In this document: positions 1 to 8,938 of the stretch, in pieces
Numbering within the stretch: position 1 is the first letter of the stretch
How the letters are laid out: the number at the start of each line of letters is the position of its first letter
From: Clostridium kluyveri DSM 555
GTDB lineage: Bacteria; Bacillota; Clostridia; Clostridiales; Clostridiaceae
Reading direction: 5' to 3'
DNA: 64,000 nt
Assembly (NCBI RefSeq): GCF_000016505.1
Contig: NC_009706.1
Coordinates: 3,224,001-3,288,000 of the forward strand
Position numbers and translations under genes: made by a program
Notes under the pieces: generated by a model
What the model was told of the DNA's origin: nothing
Databases searched by the model: none
Seen by the model: the letters and a program-made list of their open reading frames with translations, nothing else

Positions 1-172
1 TTACAGTGCTTTTTGAAGTAAAGCTTCTTAAAAGTCTACTGTCATTCAGTCCATTATAAAGTATTTCAGGGTTGCCAGACACTATATTAACTTTGGAAAA
101 TTTCTCTATGTAATTTAAAAACTCCAATTTACTCCTGTTAAACACATCGAATTTTAATATCCTGGTAAACAT
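1..172 (-). CDS. WecB/TagA/CpsF-family glycosyltransferase, N-terminal part (cut by window edge)
   Basis: The reading frame starts with ATG at 172, one base after the stop of the upstream sugar transferase (TAGTATG junction), and stays open to the window edge, giving 57 residues. The N-terminus begins MFTRILKFDVFNRSKL and continues with a VNIVSGNPEILY segment. This resembles the 'N-x-E-I' region of WecB/TagA/CpsF enzymes, which transfer N-acetylmannosamine-type sugars to a lipid-linked acceptor. Position directly after the priming transferase and downstream of a ManNAc-type sugar set fits that role. The catalytic region lies outside the window, so the family call rests on the N-terminus and context only. 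Confidence 0.6.
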   Translation of the reverse strand, partial: MFTRILKFDVFNRSKLEFLNYIEKFSKVNIVSGNPEILYNGLNDSRLLRSFTSKSTV

Positions 173-173
173 A

Positions 174-827
174 CTAAAATGCTCCTTCACTTTTAAATAC
201 AGAGAAAATTGTTTTAAATAAAATTTTTATATCTGTCCATAATGAAAAATTTTTTATATATGTCAAATCATAATAAACAGTTTTGCCAAGCTCTATTTCC
301 CCTCTTCCGCTTACTTGGGCCAGCCCGGTTATTCCAGGGGTAACTAGAAGTCTTTGTCTGTACGCCTCTGGATAAAATTTAACTACATCTGGTATTTCAG
401 GCCTAGGTCCCACTAAACTCATATTTCCAAAGAGCACATTAAACAACTGGGGAATTTCATCCAAACTTGTTTTCCTTAAAAAAGCGCCAGATTTTGTAAT
501 TCTGCTGTCATTTCTACTTTGAAATACGAAATTTTCTAAATTTTCAGGTTTTATATCCAAAGTGATCTTCTTATCCGCATCCACTACCATAGTTCTAAAT
601 TTATATATTATGAATTTTTTTCCATCTTTGCCCACTCGAGTTTGTTTAAATATGGCAGGCCCTTTTGAATCTAATTTCACCCATACAGCCAATACTATAA
701 ACACTATACTCAGCACAATTATTCCTAAAAGTGAAATTATAAAATCAAATATTCTCTTTAAAAAAAATTGTATCTTTTTACACTTTATATCCTTATCCAA
801 ATCTATTTTTATATCTTCTGCCTGCAT
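174..827 (-). CDS. Priming sugar-phosphate transferase (bacterial sugar transferase family)
   Basis: A 217-residue polyprenyl-phosphate hexose-1-phosphate transferase of the WbaP/PglC/EpsL type. It would start repeat-unit synthesis by moving a sugar phosphate from a nucleotide sugar onto undecaprenyl phosphate at the cytoplasmic face of the membrane. A hydrophobic helix lies at about residues 27-50, followed by the typical KRxFDxxxS start. The family motifs KFRTM, RxTKSGAFLRKTSLDEIPQ, SLVGPRPE and PGITGLAQVSGR are all present in order. The length is that of the short, monotopic members. It is the next-to-last visible gene of the minus-strand polysaccharide operon, and the next gene starts one base after its stop. 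Confidence 0.93.
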   Translation of the reverse strand: MQAEDIKIDLDKDIKCKKIQFFLKRIFDFIISLLGIIVLSIVFIVLAVWVKLDSKGPAIFKQTRVGKDGKKFIIYKFRTMVVDADKKITLDIKPENLENFVFQSRNDSRITKSGAFLRKTSLDEIPQLFNVLFGNMSLVGPRPEIPDVVKFYPEAYRQRLLVTPGITGLAQVSGRGEIELGKTVYYDLTYIKNFSLWTDIKILFKTIFSVFKSEGAF

Positions 828-898
828 AATTTTATGTTCTGTAAAAAATACATCTTACAGAAATCATATATTCACCTACTTTCACTCTATAGAATATT

Positions 899-1903
899 CT
901 ATAATACCTTTTTCAACCTATTCAAGACCACAGCACCAAAAAATGTAACTATAAAAGCACTTAAAAAAAAGTGCAGATTTCCCATATTCCCATATTTTAC
1001 TGTATAGTACTGTCCATATAAATACAGTATACCTGATTGGGATAAATAAATATCATAAGAAGTATTAGATATATACTTTATTATATCCATAAAAAATCCT
1101 TTTTTCCACCTTAAACTAAATATAAACAATATAAATAATGTAGAATATACAAGCACTGCCGGACGTTGAAATGTAGTAATGCAGTCTATGTCTTTATTAT
1201 ATTGATTACCAGGTATAAAATTATAAAGTACTATAAATATTGATAATAAAAACATAATTAAAATTACAGGTCTATATTTATTTAACTTTTCAGAAATACT
1301 TTCAATATTTTTCCCCATGTAGCCTCCCAGAGAAAAATAAAAAAGCCAGTAACATAAATTTTTCTTATTCCAGAACCACTGTTCTGATGCTTGGGCTTTA
1401 AAATAATAAAAATATATTAAGAAAAAAGAGGTAACAAGGAGACTCAAAAAAAGCCACCATCTTTTCCCCATAAATTTATATATAAAGGGAAATATAATAT
1501 AAAATTCTATAATTAAAGGTACAAAATAAAAATGATAAAATACATTTCCGTATACCATATCACTTAAATCACTATATATATTAAAATTTTTAGTTATGAT
1601 TAATACATATAGAATACACCACAATACATACTGGGGTACAATTTTCAAAAATCTTTTAACTATGAATTCCGAATAGCTGGAATCCTTTTTATAATTTATA
1701 GTCAATCCCATTCCTGAAACAACTATAAAGGCAGGAACAGAAAATCTTGAGAGCTGATTTAAAAAAAATGTTATATCATAAGTAGTAGAATAGGGCCTGC
1801 ATCTGTAAAGCACAGTAGCAGAAACATGTAATACTATTACTGCCACTATAGAAGCTGCCCTGATTACATCCATTTCCAAAACACGTTTTTTGATAATCCC
1901 CAC
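899..1903 (-). CDS. Acyltransferase 3 family membrane protein (copy 1)
   Basis: A 334-residue integral membrane protein with about ten hydrophobic segments. The N-terminus has the family pattern EMDVIRAASIVAVIVLH (the H after the first helix), and an R-F-x-VPAF-I-V-SGMG segment follows. Acyltransferase 3 proteins move acetyl or other acyl groups onto surface glycans, so decoration of the polysaccharide made here is the likely role. The annotated start is GTG at 1903, but a Shine-Dalgarno-like AAGAAGG sits too close to it; ATG at 1873, just before the conserved DVIRA motif, is an alternative. A second family member lies at 13236-14222. Confidence 0.85.
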   Translation of the reverse strand: MGIIKKRVLEMDVIRAASIVAVIVLHVSATVLYRCRPYSTTYDITFFLNQLSRFSVPAFIVVSGMGLTINYKKDSSYSEFIVKRFLKIVPQYVLWCILYVLIITKNFNIYSDLSDMVYGNVFYHFYFVPLIIEFYIIFPFIYKFMGKRWWLFLSLLVTSFFLIYFYYFKAQASEQWFWNKKNLCYWLFYFSLGGYMGKNIESISEKLNKYRPVILIMFLLSIFIVLYNFIPGNQYNKDIDCITTFQRPAVLVYSTLFILFIFSLRWKKGFFMDIIKYISNTSYDIYLSQSGILYLYGQYYTVKYGNMGNLHFFLSAFIVTFFGAVVLNRLKKVL

Positions 1904-1922
1904 CGCCTTCTTTACATAATAA

Positions 1923-3482
1923 TTATTTTGAAATTTTCATCTTAAGTTCATCAACTAAATATGTAAATCCTTCAACCTTGAAAAAATATAAACATATAAA
2001 ATAAATTACAATCCCAAATATAAAACACATCCCTATGGAAATTAGATTTCCTATTATAATAGAAGAAATTATACTCCTGCATATATTGTTTATAATATAT
2101 ATGGTTATACCCATTACAATTGATGAGAGAGTTATCTTGGAAAAACCAACAAATATTCTGCCAAGTTCTATGCCTTTCAATTTTTTATTTAAATTCCACA
2201 TCATAAGCAAAGTAGTTATAGTGGCAGATATAGATGTAGCTAGTGCCAGTCCTGATACTCCCATATATTTTATTATAAAAAAATTTATAATTATATTTAA
2301 AACTATTCCTATAAAACTATTTATCATGGGAGTTTTTACATCTTTAATAGAATAAAAGGCCTTATTGAAAATATCCCTTAATCCATAAGCTACCATGGCA
2401 GGGCAATAAAAAAGCAGTGTACTGGAAGTTAAATTAGCAGCCTGCAAAGTAAAAGCCCCCCTTTTGAAAATTATATCTATAAGGGGATGTCTCAATATCC
2501 CTATGGCAACTGCCGCAGGTACCATTATTATCATTATAGCATTTATAGAAGTTGCAAGAGCTTTTTTATATTCTGCAGTATTGTTTTTAGCTGCCAATTC
2601 AGATAGAGTCGGATATACTATCATAGCTATTCCAATGGCAAAAACCTCATAGGCCAAAGTATTAACTTTGTTTGCATAATCTAAGATTGTAACGGCTCCA
2701 AAATATATATTGGTTGCAAAAGATCTATTTACAAACACATTTAGTTGAATCAATGAAGTACTTACAATCACAGGTATCATCATCTTAAACATCTGAACTG
2801 CATATTTATCTTTAAAATCCAGCATAAATTTGTAACCATAGCCTAACTTTCTATACCTTGGTATATTTATTGCAAATTGAATGAAAAATCCCATCACTGT
2901 TGCTATTGCAAAGCCCTTCATTCCATATTTAGAGGTTAAAAATATAAGATATATTATATATACCAAATTAGACATCAGTGCCATAGCTGCAGGTTCATAA
3001 AAATTTTTATGGGATTGAAGTACTCCCGTAACCACACTTTGAAGAGTTACAAATATCAAAGATATGAGTAATATCCTGACTATTTCAACGGATTCATTAA
3101 ATATTAAATTACTTGATGTAAATCCATGAGCAAAAATATATATTATTTGTTTGGAAAATACTATAAGCAGCACAGTTAGGATTATAGTAAAAAGAGAAGA
3201 TATGTTTATTATATTATTTACAAAATTGTTTCTTTCTTTTTTGTTACCTTTTTGCATATGTTCCCAATGGAGTGGTATGAAAGTAGTGGTAAGTCCATAG
3301 CTTACCGTAGTGAGTAAATACACTATCCCAAGGGCAAAATTATATATATCTGTAGTATAGGTTGCCCCAAACTTTGCAGCTATAAGGGCATCTCTTATTA
3401 GTGCTAAAATTTTTCCTATGATTATCAAAAGCATAACTACAGCGGAACCTTTTATTACTTTTTTTCCTGTCATTATTTTCAC
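1923..3482 (-). CDS. MurJ/MviN-family lipid flippase (copy 1)
   Basis: A 519-residue polytopic protein of the MOP superfamily. The N-terminal segment (LALIRDALIAAKFGATYTTD) matches the MurJ signature of an RD pair followed by FGA and D. About fourteen hydrophobic helices follow. MurJ moves lipid II; MurJ-like proteins in polysaccharide loci are thought to act as the Wzx-type flippase for lipid-linked repeat units. A second copy lies at 11528-13081 in the same cluster, so neither can be named murJ safely. The downstream glycosyltransferase and polymerase genes are nearly contiguous, consistent with one operon. Confidence 0.88.
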   Translation of the reverse strand: MKIMTGKKVIKGSAVVMLLIIIGKILALIRDALIAAKFGATYTTDIYNFALGIVYLLTTVSYGLTTTFIPLHWEHMQKGNKKERNNFVNNIINISSLFTIILTVLLIVFSKQIIYIFAHGFTSSNLIFNESVEIVRILLISLIFVTLQSVVTGVLQSHKNFYEPAAMALMSNLVYIIYLIFLTSKYGMKGFAIATVMGFFIQFAINIPRYRKLGYGYKFMLDFKDKYAVQMFKMMIPVIVSTSLIQLNVFVNRSFATNIYFGAVTILDYANKVNTLAYEVFAIGIAMIVYPTLSELAAKNNTAEYKKALATSINAIMIIMVPAAVAIGILRHPLIDIIFKRGAFTLQAANLTSSTLLFYCPAMVAYGLRDIFNKAFYSIKDVKTPMINSFIGIVLNIIINFFIIKYMGVSGLALATSISATITTLLMMWNLNKKLKGIELGRIFVGFSKITLSSIVMGITIYIINNICRSIISSIIIGNLISIGMCFIFGIVIYFICLYFFKVEGFTYLVDELKMKISK

Positions 3483-3487
3483 TCCAA

Positions 3488-4606
3488 CTATCTTTCTGAA
3501 AGTATTGTATTATATGCTTCTAGGTATTGCCTGCAAAAATTATCTATGGAAAACCTATCTATGATATTATTGTATAAATTTTGCCCCATAAGAGCAATTT
3601 GGTCTCTTTTATCATAAGCTGATTCCATTTTTTCATATATATCTTCTATAGATGAGGGTTTTACTAAATAAATTAAATCTCTGCCTACCATTTCTCCTAT
3701 GCTTCCTACATCTGGAGCTATAAAAAATTTTTTTACTGCGGCACTTTCAAGTAAAACCATAGGAGGGGCTCCCCCTTCACTGAAAGAAGTTAAAACTCCT
3801 ACTTCTCCTGCATTTATAAAATCTATACCATTTTCTTTATATCCTGTGAGTATTACTTTATGCTGTAAATTTAACTGCAGTATTTCTTTTTTCAATTTCT
3901 CCTCCATAGAACCATTTCCAACTATAACAAGCTTTACATTTTCTCTGCGTTCTTCAAGCAGACTAAAAGCCTTTATAAGAGATAATTGGTTTTTTACAGG
4001 ATGCATCCTGGCTACATTTACATATACAAAATCATTTTCTGAAATTCCATATTTTCTTCTTATATTTTCCCTTGAACAGCTTATATTTATATGGTTAAAA
4101 TCCATTCCATTACTTACTATGAATTTTTTCCCTATAAAATTATTTTTCTGAAGTAAATTTTTAAGGTAACTGGAAACACATATATAGTTTTTAAAACTTT
4201 TTAATCCTATGAAACTTAAAGGGGTGAAAAATAAATGCTTCATTTTATTATTCAAAAAGTCTTTTCTATAATCACTGTGTAGTGTGGCAACTGTAGGTAT
4301 TTTTACGTTATTTTTCAAAAAATAATGTAGGAAGAAAGGCTTTGCCCCGTGAAAATTTACAATATGGATATCATTTTGTACTATATAATCCATTATATCT
4401 TTTCCATGGGTTGGATTTTTTTCAAACTTTACTGTATCTATTTTTAAGCTTTTACTTCTTTTATAAAGTTCTCCTCCTCCCAAAGTTCCAATAATACAAT
4501 GAAACATGTCCTTTGAGTAAAGGGCCAAATTCAATACATGCATTCCTCCCCCACCAGTATCATTTGAAGATATAATCTGTAGTACTCTAATATTTTCCAC
4601 CCCCAC
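3488..4606 (-). CDS. GT4-family glycosyltransferase
   Basis: A 372-residue GT-B fold enzyme. The N-terminal domain has a glycine-rich loop (SSNDTGGGGMHVLNLA) typical of GT4 donors and acceptors. The C-terminal domain has VNVARMHPVKNQLSLIKAF, a KLVIVGNGSMEEKL segment and the EX7E region around FSEGGAPPMVLLESAA. It would add a sugar from a nucleotide donor to the growing lipid-linked repeat unit on the cytoplasmic side. The gene ends 5 bp from the MurJ-like start and begins 2 bp from the end of the polymerase-like gene, so it is tightly embedded in the operon. Sugar specificity cannot be read from the sequence. Confidence 0.9.
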   Translation of the reverse strand: MGVENIRVLQIISSNDTGGGGMHVLNLALYSKDMFHCIIGTLGGGELYKRSKSLKIDTVKFEKNPTHGKDIMDYIVQNDIHIVNFHGAKPFFLHYFLKNNVKIPTVATLHSDYRKDFLNNKMKHLFFTPLSFIGLKSFKNYICVSSYLKNLLQKNNFIGKKFIVSNGMDFNHINISCSRENIRRKYGISENDFVYVNVARMHPVKNQLSLIKAFSLLEERRENVKLVIVGNGSMEEKLKKEILQLNLQHKVILTGYKENGIDFINAGEVGVLTSFSEGGAPPMVLLESAAVKKFFIAPDVGSIGEMVGRDLIYLVKPSSIEDIYEKMESAYDKRDQIALMGQNLYNNIIDRFSIDNFCRQYLEAYNTILSER

Positions 4607-4608
4607 TA

Positions 4609-5874
4609 TTAAAATAGCTTTACAAAAATACTACTGTTCTTTTCTCTGTACATCATTCCCTGGGATACAGCTAATAATATCCAAAAATATGTAGTAGTTT
4701 TAGGTACAAAAAACAAGTTGTCAAATAAATTCATAACATAAAATGCTATCATGGAAGCCAGAAATCCTGTATAAAAATACTTATAGAAATTACTTTTTAC
4801 AGTATTTATAAATATCTTAACCTGAATTAAAGAGGAAACAAGTACTGCCGCAAAGGATATGCCTCCTATAATTCCAAGTTCACTTTCAATTTTCAAGTAA
4901 GAATTATGACACGGATATCTGCTGTATCCATAAAATTTATATTGTGGGTATATTTCCACATATTTATCATATAGGCTTACATAGTTTCCATTCCCCACTC
5001 CAAATATAGGATGATCCACTATCATCTTTTTTGCAATACTCCAAAGATATATTCTGGATTGATTCTGCACAGGATCACTTATAGCAAAAATTCTATCCTT
5101 TATGCCTGGAACAAACAATGCTATAATTCCTACTACAAAAAGAGGTATAATTAATTTGAAACTATATAAAACAATCAATACTACCATTCCCACTACTATT
5201 CCAATAATAGCATTTCTTGAACCTGTAAATGCTATGTTAAAAAGCATTAGAATTGTCAATAAAATGTATAACAGCTTTTTTATTCTCTCCTTTTCATATA
5301 TACTCAGCATAACTAAAGGAAAGATAGCCAATATTAAAAAAGCTGCCAAATTATTTGGATTATCCATAGTGGCCATTATTTTAAATCTGGCATAGCCATA
5401 ATTTTCGAATTTTCCACTCAATCCAAATCCTGTAAAATGCTGATAAATACCATACAAACATAATACAGCACTTGTAACTATATAAGAACCCAGTATTCCA
5501 TTTAAAAATTCCTTTTTATTATATTCATATTTAATTATAAAAAACAATATTATATAGGATATAAATCTAAAACTTTCACTTAAAGCTATCGTTTTTTCAC
5601 CTGCATAGCTTATAGAAACAATCATCATAATAGCCAGTATACTCATAAATATAGTCAAATAACTGGTGAAAAAATCCTTCATACCAGAAAAAAATCTTTT
5701 TCTGCATTCTTTAGAAACTATAAATTTCACTATATAAACAAGTATAATTAAAGCAAGTATACAATCTGCAGGAGGAATATGAACTCTCATTATAGATACT
5801 TTACTACTGCTTAATAAAGGTAATAATATTACATAGGCACACATAAATAAATACAATAATCTATCCAAAAACAA
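4609..5874 (-). CDS. O-antigen ligase/polymerase-like membrane protein (Wzy-C family)
   Basis: A 421-residue protein with about eleven membrane segments and one large external loop at roughly residues 270-325. The loop holds the pattern QSRIYLWSIAKKMIVDHPIFGVGNG followed by a CHNSYL motif; R...W...HP..G.G and HN are the hallmarks of the Wzy-C (O-antigen ligase) domain. In Gram-positive loci such proteins polymerise repeat units or transfer the finished polymer. The gene is 2 bp from the GT4 gene downstream. A second, sequence-unrelated polymerase-like protein lies at 14280-15569. Confidence 0.87.
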   Translation of the reverse strand: MFLDRLLYLFMCAYVILLPLLSSSKVSIMRVHIPPADCILALIILVYIVKFIVSKECRKRFFSGMKDFFTSYLTIFMSILAIMMIVSISYAGEKTIALSESFRFISYIILFFIIKYEYNKKEFLNGILGSYIVTSAVLCLYGIYQHFTGFGLSGKFENYGYARFKIMATMDNPNNLAAFLILAIFPLVMLSIYEKERIKKLLYILLTILMLFNIAFTGSRNAIIGIVVGMVVLIVLYSFKLIIPLFVVGIIALFVPGIKDRIFAISDPVQNQSRIYLWSIAKKMIVDHPIFGVGNGNYVSLYDKYVEIYPQYKFYGYSRYPCHNSYLKIESELGIIGGISFAAVLVSSLIQVKIFINTVKSNFYKYFYTGFLASMIAFYVMNLFDNLFFVPKTTTYFWILLAVSQGMMYREKNSSIFVKLF

Positions 5875-5910
5875 AATCTCACCTCTTCCTTAAAATATCT
5901 TCTGTAAGAA

Positions 5911-6963
5911 TCATTTGTTTAGTACTTCGAGTATTTTAATGGCAGCATCTCCTTTTCCAAATATATTTTTTTGGGTTTTATCTGGTATAAAATTCATTAT
6001 GCCATCTAATATTTTATTTTTATCTGTGCCTACTACTATGTTCCATCCATTCTCTACAGTTTCCACCCATTCTGTCTCATCTCTCATAGTTATGCATGGC
6101 TTTTTCATAAAGAAAGCCTCTTTTTGAACTCCTCCGCTGTCTGTAACTATCTTTTGTGAATTCATTTCCAGGTTTATCATTTCCAAATAACCTATAGGTT
6201 CTATAACTTTTATATTATCATTAAATTTCAATCCATAATCTGTCATGTATTTTTTGGTTCTAGGGTGAAGAGGCAGAACTACGGGTTTGCCACATTCATT
6301 TAAAGCTTCTACTATATTTTTCAGCCTCTCTATATAATTTGTATTCTCTGCTCTGTGTATAGTGGTAAGTATATACTCCTTGTCTTGTAAAGCAAGCTCT
6401 TTAATGATCTCATTTTTATTTTCTGCCAGTTTTTTAAAATTTAAAATTGCATCAAACATTACGTCCCCTACATTATATATGCCTTCTTTAATACCCTCTC
6501 TTTTTAAATTTTCAACAGCAGAATCTGTAGGAACAAATAAAATATTAGACAACCTATCTGTAATTACCCTGTTTTGTTCCTCAGGCATTTTCCTGTTAAA
6601 GCTTCTAAGACCGGCCTCCACATGGGCTAGGGGAATTAAAAGCTTACTTGCACAGAGAGCACCTGCTAAAGTTGAATTAGTATCTCCATAAACAAGTACA
6701 AAATCCGGTTTTTCCTTTATATATATCTCTTCCAGCTTTATAAGCATGGTTCCCGTTTGTTTTCCATGATTTCCCGATCCCACTTCCAAGTTATAATCTG
6801 GTCTTGGTATATTTAGTTCTTCAAAAAATACCTGGGACATATTTTCATCATAATGCTGCCCTGTATGAACCAATATTTCTTTATGGCACTTTCTTATTAC
6901 ATTAGATACTGCAGAGGCTTTAATAAATTGAGGTCTAGCCCCTACAACCGTTAATATTTTCAT
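5911..6963 (-). CDS. Non-hydrolysing UDP-N-acetylglucosamine 2-epimerase (WecB/WbpI type)
   Basis: A 350-residue epimerase with the N-terminal VGARPQFIKA motif, LVYGDTNSTLAGALCASKL, HVEAGLRSFNRKMPEE and the C-terminal TDSGGVQKEAF and MRDETEWVETVE segments. It inverts C2 of a UDP-GlcNAc-type sugar to give the ManNAc-type epimer. The 'RDETEWVE' form and the adjacent WbpA-, WbpB- and WbpD-like genes suggest that its substrate may be UDP-GlcNAc(3NAc)A, as for Pseudomonas WbpI, rather than plain UDP-GlcNAc. Sequence alone does not separate the two. The gene starts 20 bp after the acyltransferase gene ends. Confidence 0.9.
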   Translation of the reverse strand: MKILTVVGARPQFIKASAVSNVIRKCHKEILVHTGQHYDENMSQVFFEELNIPRPDYNLEVGSGNHGKQTGTMLIKLEEIYIKEKPDFVLVYGDTNSTLAGALCASKLLIPLAHVEAGLRSFNRKMPEEQNRVITDRLSNILFVPTDSAVENLKREGIKEGIYNVGDVMFDAILNFKKLAENKNEIIKELALQDKEYILTTIHRAENTNYIERLKNIVEALNECGKPVVLPLHPRTKKYMTDYGLKFNDNIKVIEPIGYLEMINLEMNSQKIVTDSGGVQKEAFFMKKPCITMRDETEWVETVENGWNIVVGTDKNKILDGIMNFIPDKTQKNIFGKGDAAIKILEVLNK

Positions 6964-6983
6964 TTATTTCCTCCCTATTAAAT

Positions 6984-7733
6984 TCACTGCTGATTTTTAA
7001 GAAGTTGATCTTCTGGAACCTTTTTTAATTTTCTAGCTGGATTCCCTGCAACTATATTTTCGCTTTTTACATTTTTTGTAACTACGCTTCCTGCTGCCAC
7101 AAATCCATCTTCTTCTATAATTTTTCCTGGAAGAATAGTAGCCTGCGCTCCTATTCTTCCGCCTCTTTTAACGGTAACTCCTTTAAAATGCTTATATCTC
7201 TCCTTAGATCTGGCAGCAAAATTATCATTTGAAGTTACAACTCCCGGGGCAATAAACACATTATCTTCAATTTGTGAATAGGCGGTGATATATACGTTAG
7301 TTTCAATCTTACAACTAGAACCTATTTTACAGAAATTCTCAACAGCTGCTCCTCTGCCTATTATTGTTTTACTACCTACTGTAACATTTTCCCTAACTGT
7401 AGCTAAATCTGCAATTAGTGTATGCTGTCCTATGCTGCATCCACAATATATTATAACTCCTGCACCTATTAAACAGCTGTCATCTACCACAGCAGGTGGA
7501 AACTTATCTTCATCTTTAAATATACTGTTTATGCTTCTCATAGGCTGTTTTCCAATTACAGTGTTGTCATCTATTCTTACATTTTTTCCAATTTCACTTC
7601 CTCTATGTATTATCACATTATGACCTATGATACAGTTATCTCCTATAACCACTTCATCTTCAATAACTGAAAATTTTCCTATAGTTACATTACGTCCAAT
7701 TTGGGAAGTATTAGATATATAATTTTCACACAT
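6984..7733 (-). CDS. Left-handed beta-helix N-acetyltransferase (WbpD-like)
   Basis: A 249-residue hexapeptide-repeat protein. Repeats of the [IV]G-x4 type run through most of the chain (for example IGRNVTIGKFSVIEDEVVIG and VIHRGSEIGKNVRI), and the C-terminus has the usual IVAGNPARKLKKVP tail. Enzymes of this fold use acetyl-CoA. In WbpD, the enzyme acetylates the 3-amino group of UDP-GlcNAc3NA. The gene lies between the WbpI-like epimerase and the WbpB-like oxidoreductase, which supports that role. The protein is somewhat longer than WbpD, so a general sugar O- or N-acetyltransferase remains possible. Confidence 0.82.
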   Translation of the reverse strand: MCENYISNTSQIGRNVTIGKFSVIEDEVVIGDNCIIGHNVIIHRGSEIGKNVRIDDNTVIGKQPMRSINSIFKDEDKFPPAVVDDSCLIGAGVIIYCGCSIGQHTLIADLATVRENVTVGSKTIIGRGAAVENFCKIGSSCKIETNVYITAYSQIEDNVFIAPGVVTSNDNFAARSKERYKHFKGVTVKRGGRIGAQATILPGKIIEEDGFVAAGSVVTKNVKSENIVAGNPARKLKKVPEDQLLKNQQ

Positions 7734-7785
7734 GGGTTCTACCCTCCTAAATTACTGCATACTTTAAAAGTATCTAAAATATACT

Positions 7786-8895
7786 TTACTTATTCTTAAT
7801 TGAAACCATATCCATAGTAGAAAAATCTTCCACAGGAAATTTTACAGGCATTCCTGCAGCTCTTGATTTATATGCAGCCAAAATTATATCCAATGCTTTT
7901 TTACCCTGCTTTCCATCTACAAGAGGATTTCCATTAAGGTTTACAGCATCTATCATATCTTTGAAAAGTGGTATATGTCCAAATCCATAAACAGTATCTG
8001 GATCACCCTGCTGAGATTTTAATATTTCATCATCTATATCCTTATGATCTTCAAATTTCCAGGTTTCAATTTTATTTACCGCAAGGCCACCTATGCACAC
8101 TGTACCCTTTTCTCCAAATATACTTAGAGTTTCTTCTAAATTTCTTGGATAAACACAAGCACTTCCTTCAACTATTCCTATGGCTCCATTTTTAAATCTT
8201 ATTATAACAGCCCCGAAATCTTCTCCTTCTATATCTCTTAAAAAAGTATCACACTGGGAATATACCGTATCCACTTCTCCACCCATCATCCATTGAAGCA
8301 GATCAATATTATGTATACATTGATTCATAAGAGTTCCCCCGTCAAGCTTCCAGGTGCCTCTCCATGGTGCCTGTTTATAATAATCCATATTCCTATTCCA
8401 TAGTATTCTGGCAGTTCCGTTTATTAGCTTTCCAAATCTATTACCTTCAATTGCCTCTCTAAGCTGTCTAATTGGCTTATTAAATCTATTTTGATGACTT
8501 ACGCACAGCTTAACATTGTTTCTTTCACTGCAATTTATCATTTTCTCTGCATCTTTCGAAGAAAGTGCCATAGGTTTTTCGCATATAACATGTTTCTTAT
8601 TATCCATACAATATGTGGCTATTTCAAAATGATATCCACTTTCAGTGGCTATAGTCACCACATCTATATCTTCTAATTGCAGCATCTCCTTATAATCTGT
8701 ATAAAGAGCCACTTTTTCGTCCTTTTTCAATTTTTCTACGTATTCACTTTTTAACTTTTCAGTTTTTTCTTCTACTATATCACACAAGGCTACTAAAACA
8801 GCTTCTTCATAATTAGCCCTTAAAGCCTCCACATGTTTATAGGAAATTCTGCCGCAGCCTATGATAGCAAACTTTAATTTTTTCATTAAAAACAC
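7786..8895 (-). CDS. Gfo/Idh/MocA-family sugar oxidoreductase (WbpB-like)
   Basis: A 369-residue NAD(P)-dependent dehydrogenase. The Rossmann motif AIIGCGRISYKHVEAL is at residues 8-23, and the family's catalytic EKPMALSSKDA segment follows at about 110. The middle has WRGTWKLDGGTLMNQCIHNIDLLQWMMG, with the conserved G-G-G/T..HxxD pattern. WbpB oxidises UDP-GlcNAcA at C3 to prepare it for transamination. Its neighbours (WbpA-like upstream, WbpD- and WbpI-like downstream) support this. The first ATG is three codons before MKKLKF; the internal ATG at 8886 is an alternative start. Confidence 0.87.
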   Translation of the reverse strand: MFLMKKLKFAIIGCGRISYKHVEALRANYEEAVLVALCDIVEEKTEKLKSEYVEKLKKDEKVALYTDYKEMLQLEDIDVVTIATESGYHFEIATYCMDNKKHVICEKPMALSSKDAEKMINCSERNNVKLCVSHQNRFNKPIRQLREAIEGNRFGKLINGTARILWNRNMDYYKQAPWRGTWKLDGGTLMNQCIHNIDLLQWMMGGEVDTVYSQCDTFLRDIEGEDFGAVIIRFKNGAIGIVEGSACVYPRNLEETLSIFGEKGTVCIGGLAVNKIETWKFEDHKDIDDEILKSQQGDPDTVYGFGHIPLFKDMIDAVNLNGNPLVDGKQGKKALDIILAAYKSRAAGMPVKFPVEDFSTMDMVSIKNK

Positions 8896-8938
8896 CTCTT
8901 AAAAATAATTAATTAGTATATTGAATTATAACTATTAA

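Noticed and set aside
562-1007. Plus-strand frames opposite the sugar transferase and acyltransferase genes
   Set aside because: They are antisense to well-supported genes, have low-complexity Ile/Ser/Tyr-rich products and lack ribosome binding sites.
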